Under the pieces are notes generated by a model that searched no databases, was not told the DNA's origin, and worked only from the letters and a program-made list of their open reading frames with translations. Made by a program: the position numbers and the translations under genes. 44,392 nt of DNA, from positions 79,066 through 123,457 of the forward strand of contig NZ_WBMS02000025.1 in assembly GCF_008923205.2 (NCBI RefSeq), read 5' to 3'. Source of the stretch: Actinomadura physcomitrii (GTDB taxonomy: Bacteria > Actinomycetota > Actinomycetes > Streptosporangiales > Streptosporangiaceae). This document shows positions 8,396 to 16,641 of the stretch, piece by piece; position 1 is the first letter of the stretch, and every line of letters starts with the position of its first letter.

Positions 8396-8456
8396 TTGAG
8401 CAATCCGCTCAATTGTCGCCCCATCATCTTGCACTCCGCTCAGACAAGGGTGCTCA
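8396..8456. promoter_or_regulatory. Candidate Lrp-type operator region
   Basis: TTGAGCAATCCGCTCAA (8396-8412) has 6-base arms around five bases. The half-site GCTCA recurs at 8406-8410, 8438-8442 and 8452-8456. Repeated half sites between divergent genes fit a multimeric Lrp-type protein wrapping DNA. Confidence 0.5.
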
Positions 8457-8501
8457 ATGTGGGCGAACGAGTCCGATACCGCCGGGAGAGGGGCACGCAT
8501 C

Positions 8502-11500
8502 ATGACCGGTACCTCGACGTCCGCGCTCCGCGACCGCCTGGAGCTGGAGCGGGGCCGGATCGCGCTGGGCGGCGTCCAGGCGCTGGTCCGGCTGCTGCTG
8601 GAGCAGCGGCGCGCCGACGCCCAGCGCGGCTGGACGACCGCCGGCTTCGTGTCCGGGTACCGGGGATCCCCGCTCGGCGGGCTCGACCAGCAGCTGATGC
8701 GCGAGGCGAAGCTGCTGGACGCCCACGACATCCGGTTCATCCCGGGCGTCAACGAGGAGCTGGCCGCGACGGCGGTGTACGGGTCGCAGCTCGTCGACCA
8801 CCTGCCCGACCCGCGCTACCAGGGCGTCTTCGGCCTCTGGTACGGCAAGGCGCCCGGCGTCGACCGCTCGCTCGACGCGTTCAAGCACGCGAACTGGCTC
8901 GGCACGGCCGAGCGCGGCGGCGTCCTCGCGGTCGTGGGCGACGACCCGTCCTGCAAGTCCTCGACGCTGCCGTCCGCGACGGAGGGCGCGCTCGCCGAGG
9001 CGTTCATGCCGGTGCTCGCGCCCGGATCGATCACCGACGTGCTGCGGCTCGGCCGGCACGGGTTCGAGATGTCCCGGTTCAGCGGCGCGTGGACCGGGTT
9101 CAAGGTCGTCACCGACGTCGCCGACTCGCTGGAGGTCGTCGACGTCGCGCCCGTGCCGGACCCGGTCGTCCCGGAACTGGAGTGGCGTGGCCGTCCCTGG
9201 AAGCCGACGCGGCGGCCCGGCGTCGACCTCAAGGACACGACGTCCCTGGAGGCCGAGGTCCTGCACGGACGGCTCCGCGCCGCGGCCGCCTACGCGTCCG
9301 CGAACGGCCTGGACGTCATCGAAGGCGCCACCGGTGACGCCGCCATCGGGCTCGTCGCGTCCGGCCGCACCTACCTCGAACTGCGCGAAGCCCTCGACCG
9401 GCTCGGCCTCGACGACGGCGCGCTCGCCCGGCGCGGCGTCCGGCTGCTCAAGCTCGCCCTGATCCACCCGCTCGACCCGGTGCGGCTCCGCGCGTTCGCC
9501 GCCGGTCTCCGCGAGATCGTCGTCGTCGAGGAGAAGCGCGCGTTCGTCGAGACGCAGATCCGCGACCTGCTGTACGACGCGCCGGAGCGGCCCGCCGTGC
9601 TCGGCAAGAACGGGCCCGACGGCGCGCCCCTCGTCCCGGCGGACGGCGGCCTCACCGCCGACCGGATCGTCAAGGCGCTCGCCCGGCTCCTCGCCGACCG
9701 TGTCGGCGAGGACCACGTCGACCTGCGCGACCCGGCGCTGCTCCCCCGCAAGCCCGCGATCAACCTGCTCGCGCCCGCCCGCACCCCCTACTTCTGCTCC
9801 GGCTGCCCGCACAACCGGTCCACGGTCGTCCCCGACGGGTCGATGGCCGCGAGCGGCATCGGCTGCCACGTCATGACCGTCTTCCAGGACCGCAGCATCG
9901 GCACCACCCAGATGGGCGGCGAGGGCGCGATGTGGGTCGGCGCCGCACCGTTCACCGCGACCCCGCACATGTTCCAGAACCTCGGCGACGGCACGTTCTT
10001 CCACTCCGGCAGCCTCGCGATCCGGCAGGCCGTCGCCGCCGGCACCAACATCACCTTCAAGCTCCTCTACAACGCGGCCGTCGCGATGACCGGCGGGCAG
10101 GACGCCGACGGCGGCACCGACCCCGCGTCCATCACCCGCATGCTGCACGCCGAGGGCGTCGCGAAGATCGTCGTGGTGGCGGACGACCCGTCCCGCTACC
10201 CGCGCGGCACGCGGTGGGCGCCGGGCGTCCGCGTCCGGCACCGCGACGACCTCGACGCCGTCCAGCGGGAACTGCGCGACGTCCCCGGCGTCACCGTGCT
10301 CCTCTACGACCAGGCGTGCGCCGCCGAGACCCGCCGCAAGCGCAAGCGCGGCCTCGCCCCCGACCCGCAGACCCGCGTGCTGATCAACGAGGCGGTCTGC
10401 GAGGGCTGCGGCGACTGCGGCACCAAGTCCAACTGCCTCAGCGTCGAGCCCGTCGACACCGAGTTCGGCCGCAAGACGCAGATCAACCAGACGTCCTGCA
10501 ACAAGGACTACTCCTGCGTCGACGGCGACTGCCCGTCGTTCGTCACCGTGACCCCCGGCGAGCGGAAGGCGTCCGCGCCGCCGCTGCCGCAGATCGGCGA
10601 CCTGGCCGAGCCCGCCTCCCGGCCGGACGCGGCGGACGTCCTGCTCGTCGGCATCGGCGGCACCGGCGTCGTCACCGTCAACCAGGTCCTCGCCACCGCC
10701 GCGCTGCTGGACGGCCGGCACGCCCGCGCCCTCGACCAGACGGGCCTCAGCCAGAAGGCCGGCGCCGTCGTGTCGCACCTGCGGATCGGCGCCGCCCCCG
10801 CCGAGCGCCCCGGCATGATCGGGGACGGCGGCGCCGACGCCTACCTGGTGTTCGACGCGCTCGCCGGCACCGCCGAGACCAACCTGCGCCGCTGCGCGCC
10901 CGGCCGCACCGCCGCCGTCGTGTCCACCAGCGAGGTGCCGACCGGCCGGATGATCACCGATGTGACCGTGTCGCTGCCGCCGAGCGCGTCCCTGGTGCGG
11001 CAGATCGCCGGCCGCACCGACGCCGCCCGGCTCGTCGCGCTCGACGCGCTGGAGCTGGCCGAACGCTGGTTCGGGAGCACCACCACCGCGAACTTCGTCG
11101 TCGTCGGCGCCGCCTACCAGGCCGGGCTGCTGCCGCTGTCGGCCCGCGCGATCGAGGAGGCGCTCGCGCTCAACGGCGTCCAGGTCGAGGCGAACGTCCA
11201 GGCGTTCCGGGCAGGCCGGCGGCTCGTCCTGGAGCCCGGCTGGGCCGAACCGGCCGCCGCCACCGGCGCCGTCCAGCGGCCCCTCACCGCCAACGCGCCC
11301 GCCGCGATGAACCTCGTGGACGCCTCCGGCGCGGACGGCGAGCTGGCCCGCGTGCTGCGGATCCGCGTCCCCGACCTCGCCGCCTACCAGGACCTCGCGC
11401 TCGCCAAGCGGTACCTCGGCACCGTCCTGCGCGTCGCCGCCGCCGAACGCGACGCCGTCGCCTCCGGGCAGCGCCTCGCCGTCGCCGTCGCCCGCCACCT

Positions 11501-11987
11501 GCACAAGCTGATGGCCTACAAGGACGAGTACGAGGTCGCCCGCCTCCACCTCGACCCCGCGCTCACCCGCCAGGTCGAGGAGCAGTTCGGCGCGGGCGCC
11601 ACCGTCCGGTACCTGCTGCACCCGCCGCTGCTGCGCGCGATCGGCGTCGACCGCAAGATCGCGCTCGGCCGGACGGCCCGCCCCGCGTTCCACGCGCTGC
11701 GCGCCATGCGGCGGCTGCGCGGCACCCCGCTCGACCCGTTCGGCGCGACCGCCCAGCGCCGCGCCGAGCGCCGCCTCGTCGCCGAGTGCCTCGCGGTCGT
11801 CGACGAGCTGATCGCCGGCCTCGACAAGGACAACCACGACCTCGCCGTCGAGATCGCCGAACTGCCCGACATGATCCGCGGCTACGAGGACGTCAAGACC
11901 ACCAACGTCGCCCGCTACCGCGACAGGCTGCGCGACCTCCTCGCCTCCTGGCGCGCGGAGCAGCCGCTCCCCGCAGGGAACAGGTAG
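8502..11987 (+). CDS. Indolepyruvate ferredoxin oxidoreductase family protein (fused)
   Basis: The 1161-residue enzyme oxidatively decarboxylates aryl- or branched-chain 2-keto acids to acyl-CoA, passing electrons to ferredoxin. Order of parts: an N-terminal pyruvate-oxidoreductase-type domain (SGYRGSPLGGLDQQ near residue 50), a TPP-binding half (YFCSGCPHN, GIGCHVM, GGEGAMWVG near residues 430-490), a cysteine-rich 4Fe-4S segment (CEGCGDCGTKSNC near residue 633), a gamma-type domain starting LLVGIGGTGVVTVNQ, and a C-terminal DUF6537 region. ATG 8502 follows GGGAGAGGGG; an ATG at 8457 in the open frame lacks such a site. Amino-acid catabolism is the likely role, controlled by the divergent Lrp protein. 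Confidence 0.9.
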   Translation: MTGTSTSALRDRLELERGRIALGGVQALVRLLLEQRRADAQRGWTTAGFVSGYRGSPLGGLDQQLMREAKLLDAHDIRFIPGVNEELAATAVYGSQLVDHLPDPRYQGVFGLWYGKAPGVDRSLDAFKHANWLGTAERGGVLAVVGDDPSCKSSTLPSATEGALAEAFMPVLAPGSITDVLRLGRHGFEMSRFSGAWTGFKVVTDVADSLEVVDVAPVPDPVVPELEWRGRPWKPTRRPGVDLKDTTSLEAEVLHGRLRAAAAYASANGLDVIEGATGDAAIGLVASGRTYLELREALDRLGLDDGALARRGVRLLKLALIHPLDPVRLRAFAAGLREIVVVEEKRAFVETQIRDLLYDAPERPAVLGKNGPDGAPLVPADGGLTADRIVKALARLLADRVGEDHVDLRDPALLPRKPAINLLAPARTPYFCSGCPHNRSTVVPDGSMAASGIGCHVMTVFQDRSIGTTQMGGEGAMWVGAAPFTATPHMFQNLGDGTFFHSGSLAIRQAVAAGTNITFKLLYNAAVAMTGGQDADGGTDPASITRMLHAEGVAKIVVVADDPSRYPRGTRWAPGVRVRHRDDLDAVQRELRDVPGVTVLLYDQACAAETRRKRKRGLAPDPQTRVLINEAVCEGCGDCGTKSNCLSVEPVDTEFGRKTQINQTSCNKDYSCVDGDCPSFVTVTPGERKASAPPLPQIGDLAEPASRPDAADVLLVGIGGTGVVTVNQVLATAALLDGRHARALDQTGLSQKAGAVVSHLRIGAAPAERPGMIGDGGADAYLVFDALAGTAETNLRRCAPGRTAAVVSTSEVPTGRMITDVTVSLPPSASLVRQIAGRTDAARLVALDALELAERWFGSTTTANFVVVGAAYQAGLLPLSARAIEEALALNGVQVEANVQAFRAGRRLVLEPGWAEPAAATGAVQRPLTANAPAAMNLVDASGADGELARVLRIRVPDLAAYQDLALAKRYLGTVLRVAAAERDAVASGQRLAVAVARHLHKLMAYKDEYEVARLHLDPALTRQVEEQFGAGATVRYLLHPPLLRAIGVDRKIALGRTARPAFHALRAMRRLRGTPLDPFGATAQRRAERRLVAECLAVVDELIAGLDKDNHDLAVEIAELPDMIRGYEDVKTTNVARYRDRLRDLLASWRAEQPLPAGNR

Positions 11988-11991
11988 GACC

Positions 11992-12042
11992 GGCCCGGGG
12001 GGGGGCGCCCCCCCCCCCCCCCCGGGGGGCGGGGGGGCCCGC
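11992..12042. repeat. GC-only fold-back with G9, C16, G6 and G7 runs
   Basis: Within 12 bases after the oxidoreductase stop, a tract made only of G and C contains G9 (11997-12005), C16 (12008-12023), G6 and G7, ending CCCGCGCC. It can fold on itself in several registers. The position fits a terminator; exact run lengths are unreliable. Confidence 0.7.
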
Positions 12043-12143
12043 GCCCGGCTGCATTCCCCGGCGTCGAACCGCGGCGGCCCGCCCGGCGTACTCCCGGACA
12101 CAGCGCACGGCAGGTGCCCGTCACCACCCGACCTGGAGGGACC

Positions 12144-12683
12144 ATGACCGCCGAGCCCGCGGGAGCCGAGTGGCGGCACGCCCTGCCCCGGCCGCGGCCC
12201 CGCAGCCGGCCGCGCTTCCCGTGGCTCGCGCTCGCCGGGCTCGTCGCGACGGTCGCCGCCGCGACGACCCTCGTCCTCGGGCTCGGCGACACCCTCAGCG
12301 GCCCCGGCCGCCCGCGCGGCCGGCTCCTCCCCCTCCAGGCCGCGTCGCCGACCGCCTCCGCGACCGCCCCGGCGACCCGTCCCGCTCCCCCCGACGGCCG
12401 GCGGACCCCGGACCCCGACCCGGTGCCGTCCGTCTCGTTCCGCCAGGCCCTGCTCCGCCTGCGCTTCGCGGTGGGTCAGGGCGTCGCGGCCGGGGACGTC
12501 CGCGCGGACGTGGGCCTCGACCTCAACAACGTCATCCGGGGCATGCTCGCCCACCCCCGGCACGGCGGCGCCGACATCGCCGACCTGCGGCACAAGATCT
12601 CCACCCGGACCCGCGAGGGCGCCATCGCCCCCGGCCGCTCGACCGAGCTCCACCAGATCCTCAGCCAAGCCACCCCGCCCTGA
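12144..12683 (+). CDS. Membrane-anchored FIVAR-like protein
   Basis: The 179-residue protein has an Arg/Pro-rich cytoplasmic N-terminus, one membrane helix (about 26-48), a Pro/Ala/Thr-rich linker (about 60-100) and a helical C-terminal domain (SFRQALLRLRFAVGQGV ... ADVGLDLNNVIRGML ... ADLRHKISTRTREGAI). That last domain is familiar from the extracytoplasmic ends of actinomycete Ser/Thr protein kinases, where it is thought to sense cell-wall signals; no kinase domain is present here. GGAGG precedes ATG 12144. It may be a free-standing sensor or wall-binding partner; function is inference. Confidence 0.65.
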   Translation: MTAEPAGAEWRHALPRPRPRSRPRFPWLALAGLVATVAAATTLVLGLGDTLSGPGRPRGRLLPLQAASPTASATAPATRPAPPDGRRTPDPDPVPSVSFRQALLRLRFAVGQGVAAGDVRADVGLDLNNVIRGMLAHPRHGGADIADLRHKISTRTREGAIAPGRSTELHQILSQATPP

Positions 12684-12684
12684 C

Positions 12685-12702
12685 GCCGGCACGACCGCCG
12701 GC
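12685..12702. terminator. GCCGGC stem-loop between convergent genes
   Basis: GCCGGC (12685-12690) and GCCGGC (12697-12702) form a self-complementary stem around ACGACC, two bases after one stop and 18 bases before the convergent one. It could serve both genes. Confidence 0.5.
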
Positions 12703-12719
12703 GCGGCCGACCGGCGGGG

Positions 12720-13064
12720 TCAGGCGTCGCCGGGCAGCGCGTCGCCGGGGAAGCCGCGGACGGGGTGGACCTCATAGGTGAACACGCCGGCCCGCACGCC
12801 CGGGTCGTCGTCCATCAGCTCGCGCGTCCGCTCGACGGACGCGTCGAAGATGCCGACGCCGCACAGCTCGCCGTCGTCGGCGACCGGGCAGACGATGGAC
12901 AGCAGGCCCTCGGCGCGCAGCCGGAAGTTGCGCCGGCCGTGCTCCCAGCCGACCGCGTCCGCGCCGGGCCGCCCGTACCCTTCGGCCGCCTTCAGCAGGA
13001 CGACCGTGTATCCCCTGGTCAGCGCGAGCTGGGTCCGCATGTGCTCGTCGGTGATCTCGGTCAT
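12720..13064 (-). CDS. YciI family protein
   Basis: The 114-residue protein has the dimeric alpha-beta YCII-related fold: EHMRTQLALTRGYTVVLLKAAEGY at the start, then GLLSIVCPVADDGELCGVGIFDAS and a tail DPGVRAGVFTYEVHPVRGFPGD. Family members are small ferredoxin-like proteins, sometimes dehalogenase-like or fused to sigma-factor systems; none of those partners is next to it. ATG 13064 follows an AGGAGGAGG site. It is convergent with the FIVAR-like gene. Confidence 0.7.
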   Translation of the reverse strand: MTEITDEHMRTQLALTRGYTVVLLKAAEGYGRPGADAVGWEHGRRNFRLRAEGLLSIVCPVADDGELCGVGIFDASVERTRELMDDDPGVRAGVFTYEVHPVRGFPGDALPGDA

Positions 13065-13092
13065 CGCCGGCCTCCTCCTTGGAAAGCACGAC

Positions 13093-13119
13093 GGGCATCC
13101 CGTCCGGATCGGGATGCCC
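13093..13119 (-). terminator. 10-bp stem-loop, terminator of the exporter gene
   Basis: GGGCATCCCG (13093-13102) pairs perfectly with CGGGATGCCC (13110-13119) around seven bases. It lies 100 bases beyond the exporter stop on the minus strand and upstream of the YciI gene. Confidence 0.7.
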
Positions 13120-13219
13120 ATCATGTGGTGGGGCGGTGGGCGGACCGGGTCGTCATCGATCCGGGTCAAGGTTCCGTCCGCGCCCGCGTTCCTGTGTCAA
13201 GCATGTCAAGCAGGGAGAG

Positions 13220-14641
13220 TTAGGTGCCGGCGACCACTTCCTTCTCGGTTTCGGGGACGGGGGTGACGGGCCGGTGGCTGCGCGGGGTCATGCCGAGGGC
13301 GGCGATCGCGGCGATGACCATGAACGCGCCGACCATCAGCCAGGCGTGCACGTAGGCGCGGTGGGCGTCCACGTAGCCGTGGGGGGAGCCGAGGACGGCG
13401 ACGGCGAGGCTGACGCCGAGGACGGCGCCGATCTGCCGGCTCATGTTGACGACGGCGCTGCCCGTCGCGAACCGGTGGTCGGGCAGGTCCGCGGCGGCGG
13501 CGGACAGGATGGTGGGGAGCGCGAGGCCGACGCCGACGCCGCCGACGAGCCAGCCGGGCAGCATCTGCGAGGCGTAGGCGGGGGCGGCGTCGAGGCTCGC
13601 CGCGATCATGACGACGCCGAACGCGCAGAGCATGCAGCCGACGGCGGTGATCAGGCCGACCGGGACGCGCCGCGCGGCCATCTTCCCGGCGATCAGCGCC
13701 ATGACCGGGACCATCAGGGGCCCGGGCGCGACGCCGAGGCCGGTGCGGACCGGCGAGTAGTGCCACACCTGCTGCATCCACAGCACGCCGAGCAGCAGTT
13801 CGGCGGCGAACGCGACGGTGAACAGCAGCACGGCGGCGTTCGACCAGGCGAAGGTGCGGACACCGAGCAGCTCGGGCTCGATGACGGGCGCGGGGTGCCG
13901 GCGGGAGCGTCCCCAGAAGAAGGCGAGCGCGATCACGGCCGTGCCGATCACGATCGCGGTGCGCTGCCCCGGCCAGTCGTTGATCTTCACCACGCCGAGC
14001 GCGAGCAGCGCGATCGCGCCGGTCAGCACGGCGGCGCCGGGCAGGTCGAGGACGCGGGCGGCGGCGCCCTCGCGGCTGCCGGGCACGAGCCGCAGCGCCA
14101 GCAGCGTCGTGAGGATCCCGATCGGCACGTTCACCTCGAACACCCAGCGCCAGGACGAGTCGACCAGGACCCCGCCGACGGCGGGCCCGGCGGCGGCGGC
14201 GAGCGCGGACGCCGAGGACCAGATGCGCACGGCGCCGGCGCGGCGTCCGGGCGGGAAGACCGACAGCAGCAGGCCGAGGCTGGTGGGGATGAGCGCGGCG
14301 GCGCCGGCGGCCTGGACGACGCGGAAGGCGACGAGCCACCACAGCGACGGCGCGACGGCGCAGGCCTGGGAGGCGAGGGTGAACACGGTGAGGCCGAGGA
14401 GGAGCCCGGCCTTGCGGCCGTAGCGGTCGGCGAGCCGGCCGAGCGGGACGAGCAGCGCCGCGAACACGATCGCGAAGCCGTTCAGCACCCAGGACAGGTC
14501 GGCCAGGGACGTCCCGGCGAAGTCGCGGCCGATGTCGTCGAACGCGACGTTGACGATGAACAGGTCCAGGCCCGCCATGAAGGAGGCGACGGACAGCACC
14601 GCGAGCGAGGCACCCGGGCGCACCTGACTTTGTTTCACCAT
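13220..14641 (-). CDS. MFS drug exporter, DHA2 (EmrB/QacA) type
   Basis: This is a membrane protein of 473 residues with about 14 hydrophobic segments. Motif A is GRLADRYGRKAGL between helices 2 and 3, and motif C-like AAAAGPAVGGVLVDSSWRWVF marks a proton antiporter. It should export toxic or antibiotic compounds in exchange for protons. ATG 14641 lies inside the first of two HxlR-type operator copies, and a GTG six codons later is an alternative. No ribosome binding site is clear, so the transcript may be leaderless. The divergent HxlR protein is the expected repressor. Confidence 0.85.
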   Translation of the reverse strand: MVKQSQVRPGASLAVLSVASFMAGLDLFIVNVAFDDIGRDFAGTSLADLSWVLNGFAIVFAALLVPLGRLADRYGRKAGLLLGLTVFTLASQACAVAPSLWWLVAFRVVQAAGAAALIPTSLGLLLSVFPPGRRAGAVRIWSSASALAAAAGPAVGGVLVDSSWRWVFEVNVPIGILTTLLALRLVPGSREGAAARVLDLPGAAVLTGAIALLALGVVKINDWPGQRTAIVIGTAVIALAFFWGRSRRHPAPVIEPELLGVRTFAWSNAAVLLFTVAFAAELLLGVLWMQQVWHYSPVRTGLGVAPGPLMVPVMALIAGKMAARRVPVGLITAVGCMLCAFGVVMIAASLDAAPAYASQMLPGWLVGGVGVGLALPTILSAAAADLPDHRFATGSAVVNMSRQIGAVLGVSLAVAVLGSPHGYVDAHRAYVHAWLMVGAFMVIAAIAALGMTPRSHRPVTPVPETEKEVVAGT

Positions 14642-14701
14642 AGTCAGGGACGCTAACCCCGCCACCTGACTTTGGTCAAGCGAAGTCAGCAGGTTTATAG
14701 T
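14624..14701. promoter_or_regulatory. Paired HxlR operators and leaderless HxlR promoter
   Basis: Two 24-base sites with CTGAC and GTCAG ends lie at 14624-14647 and 14666-14689, starts 42 bases apart (four helical turns). The first covers the exporter start codon. The second overlaps a -35-like TTGGTC (14672-14677); TATAGT (14696-14701) follows at 18 bases and ends seven bases before GTG 14709. Confidence 0.65.
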
Positions 14702-14708
14702 GGTTGCC

Positions 14709-15206
14709 GTGACGATCGCACTTGAGGGGCATTTCGCCGACCGCGACACCTGGTCGATGCAGAACTGCCCGGTCGCGCGGACGCTCTCCGCGCTCGGCCC
14801 GCCGTCGGCGGTGCTGGTGCTCAGCGAGGCGTACTTCGGGACGAACCGGTTCGGCGACTTCGTGAAGAACCTCGAGATGACCGAGTCCGCCGTCACCGCC
14901 CGGCTGCGCCACCTCGTGGACGCGGGGCTGCTCGTCCGCGAGCCCTACCAGGAGCCCGGGCAGCGCACCCGCTACGAGTACCACCTGACCAAGATGGGGC
15001 TGGACCTCGCGCCCACGCTGGTCAGCCTCATGGAGTGGGGCGAGACCTACCTGCCCGGCGAGGAGGGGCGCCAGGTCGCGCTCCGGCACGCCGGCTGCGG
15101 CGAGGGCGTGACCGCGCAGGTCCGCTGCGCCGCCGGGCACGACGTCGCCGTCGACGAGATCGTGATGGGTTCGCCGTCGGCCGCGCCCGACGGCGAACCC
15201 GCGTAG
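14709..15206 (+). CDS. HxlR-family transcriptional regulator
   Basis: The 165-residue protein has the HxlR pattern: MQNCPVARTLSALG with the conserved cysteine, then VLVLSEAYFGTNRFGDFVKNL, the recognition helix TESAVTARLRHLVDAGLL and the wing. HxlR proteins sense electrophiles through that cysteine or respond to drugs. GTG 14709 is preferred to GTG 14700 because it sits seven bases after the -10 box, suggesting leaderless translation. A C-terminal extension of about 45 residues with two further cysteines (HAGCGEG and QVRCAAGH) goes beyond the usual winged helix and could form a small sensor or metal site. Confidence 0.85.
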   Translation: MTIALEGHFADRDTWSMQNCPVARTLSALGPPSAVLVLSEAYFGTNRFGDFVKNLEMTESAVTARLRHLVDAGLLVREPYQEPGQRTRYEYHLTKMGLDLAPTLVSLMEWGETYLPGEEGRQVALRHAGCGEGVTAQVRCAAGHDVAVDEIVMGSPSAAPDGEPA

Positions 15207-15280
15207 CCGCCTCCGCGCGCGGTGGCTGACTCCCCAGCCGCCCACCCGCGCGCGGAGGCGAACCCACTGGCCGCCCCGGG

Positions 15281-15958
15281 CTAACCCTCCGCCCGGGCGG
15301 GGGCGGGCCAGGGCCGCGGCCCCGGCTCGGACGGGGCGCGCGACGACGCCGCACCCGCGATCCGCAGCGCGTGCTCCACCAGCGCGACCAGCACCTCCTT
15401 CGCCGACCCGGTCCGCCGCGCGTCGCACAGCAGCACGGGCACGTGCGGGTCGATGTCCAGCGCCGTGCGGATCTCCGGCGGGTCGTAGCGGTCGGCGTCG
15501 TCGAAGCAGTTCACCGCCACCACGAACGGCGTGCCCTTCTGCTCGAAGTAGTCGATGGACGCGAAGCTCGCCATCAGCCGCCGCGTGTCCGCCAGCACGA
15601 CGGCGCCGAGCGCGCCGCGCGACAGCTCGTTCCACATGAACCAGAAGCGCTCCTGCCCGGGCGTGCCGAACAGGTAGATGGCGACGCCGTCGCGCAGCGT
15701 GATGCGCCCGAAGTCCATCGCCACGGTGGTGGTGGTCTTGGCGGCGACGCCGTCGAGGTCGTCGACGGCGGCGCCGACGTCGGTGAGCGCCTCCTCGGTG
15801 CGCAGCGGCCGGATCTCGCTGACCGCGCCGACCAGGGTCGTCTTGCCGACCCCGAACCCGCCGGCGACCAGGATCTTCAAGGCGACCCGCGGGCCGTCGG
15901 CCCGCGGGTCGTGCTCGCCGGCGGGATCGGGCGGAAGATCAGAGCGCGCGGAGTTCAT
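15281..15958 (-). CDS. cvnD: Conservon GTPase CvnD
   Basis: The 225-residue small GTPase shows G1 GGFGVGKT (residues 33-40), an effector-region Thr run near 75-78, G3 FGTPGQE (97-103) and a conservon-type G4 NCFDDAD in place of NKxD. In Streptomyces conservons CvnD works with the histidine-kinase-like CvnA, roadblock CvnB and DUF742 CvnC as a membrane-associated complex resembling a eukaryotic G-protein system. The start overlaps the end of cvnC by 20 bases, so the two are translationally coupled. A Pro/Ala-rich tail ends the protein. Physically it is now separated from cvnA-cvnB by an inserted element. Confidence 0.9.
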   Translation of the reverse strand: MNSARSDLPPDPAGEHDPRADGPRVALKILVAGGFGVGKTTLVGAVSEIRPLRTEEALTDVGAAVDDLDGVAAKTTTTVAMDFGRITLRDGVAIYLFGTPGQERFWFMWNELSRGALGAVVLADTRRLMASFASIDYFEQKGTPFVVAVNCFDDADRYDPPEIRTALDIDPHVPVLLCDARRTGSAKEVLVALVEHALRIAGAASSRAPSEPGPRPWPAPARAEG

Positions 15959-16475
15959 CGAGCACCCTCCTGAGCAGGTTCGGGTCGTTGTGCGGCTGGA
16001 CGGACGGGGTGGCGGGGGCCCAGCGCTGCACGCTCACCAGGCCGGAGTCGACCAGGTCGCCGGCCAGCACCCGGATCACGCCGAACGGCAGGTCCAGGTC
16101 GGAGGCCAGGTCGGCCAGGGCGTGCGGGCGGCGGCACAGCGCGAGCAGCCGCCGCTGGTGCCGCGACAGCCGGCCCGGCTCGGCGGGCTGCCGGCCGGTC
16201 GCGACGAGGATCGCCACGATGTCGAGCGGCTCGCCGCGCGGCCGGGTCCGGCCGCGCGTCACCGCGTAGGGGCGGACGATCGGACCGGCGGCGGCGTCGA
16301 TCCACCGCTCCTGGGCCGGGGCGAACGGGCCGCCGCTCGCGCCGGGCTCCTCGAACCCGCCCGCCGCCGGGTCGCCGGGCCCCGGCGCAGCGAAGTGTGC
16401 GGGCCCGCGGGGCACGCCGGGGCCACCTGGCTCCCCAGCCCCAGAGGTCGGAATTGCTGGCATTTGAGTGTCCAA
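15939..16475 (-). CDS. cvnC: Conservon protein CvnC (DUF742)
   Basis: The DUF742 winged-helix core runs from IVRPYAVTRGRTRPRGEPLDIVAILVA through LSRHQRRLLALCRRPHALADLASDLDLPFGVIRVLAGDLVDSGLVSV to the end HNDPNLLRRVLDELRAL. A low-complexity Gly/Pro-rich stretch of about 50 residues precedes it. The given start (16475, 178 residues) begins MDTQMPAIPTSG and sits at the edge of the inserted TnpB element, so the first residues and the start signal may have been supplied by the insertion; no ribosome binding site is clear. Transcription from the cvnA promoter must now cross about 1.9 kb of antisense tnpB DNA. Confidence 0.85.
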   Translation of the reverse strand: MDTQMPAIPTSGAGEPGGPGVPRGPAHFAAPGPGDPAAGGFEEPGASGGPFAPAQERWIDAAAGPIVRPYAVTRGRTRPRGEPLDIVAILVATGRQPAEPGRLSRHQRRLLALCRRPHALADLASDLDLPFGVIRVLAGDLVDSGLVSVQRWAPATPSVQPHNDPNLLRRVLDELRAL

Positions 16476-16641
16476 TGGTGGTCAAAAGAGGCTCACAGTG
16501 ATGTCGACGTGATGGCGAGCAGGACCACGTTCGCGGGCGCGCTGCAGAGCGATGAGAAGTGCGAACGCCGGCCGCATGAGTGGCGCGCGATCGAAGGGAT
16601 ATCGATTGCACATTCGAACAATGTGACCTGAGGTATTCACC

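Noticed and set aside
8454..12692. 1412-residue minus-strand frame
   Set aside because: It is antisense to the oxidoreductase with its intact motifs and runs through the GC fold-back; composition is low-complexity.
13206..14656. Plus- and other-frame long ORFs opposite the MFS exporter
   Set aside because: They are shadows; only the frame with 14 hydrophobic segments and motif A is protein-like.
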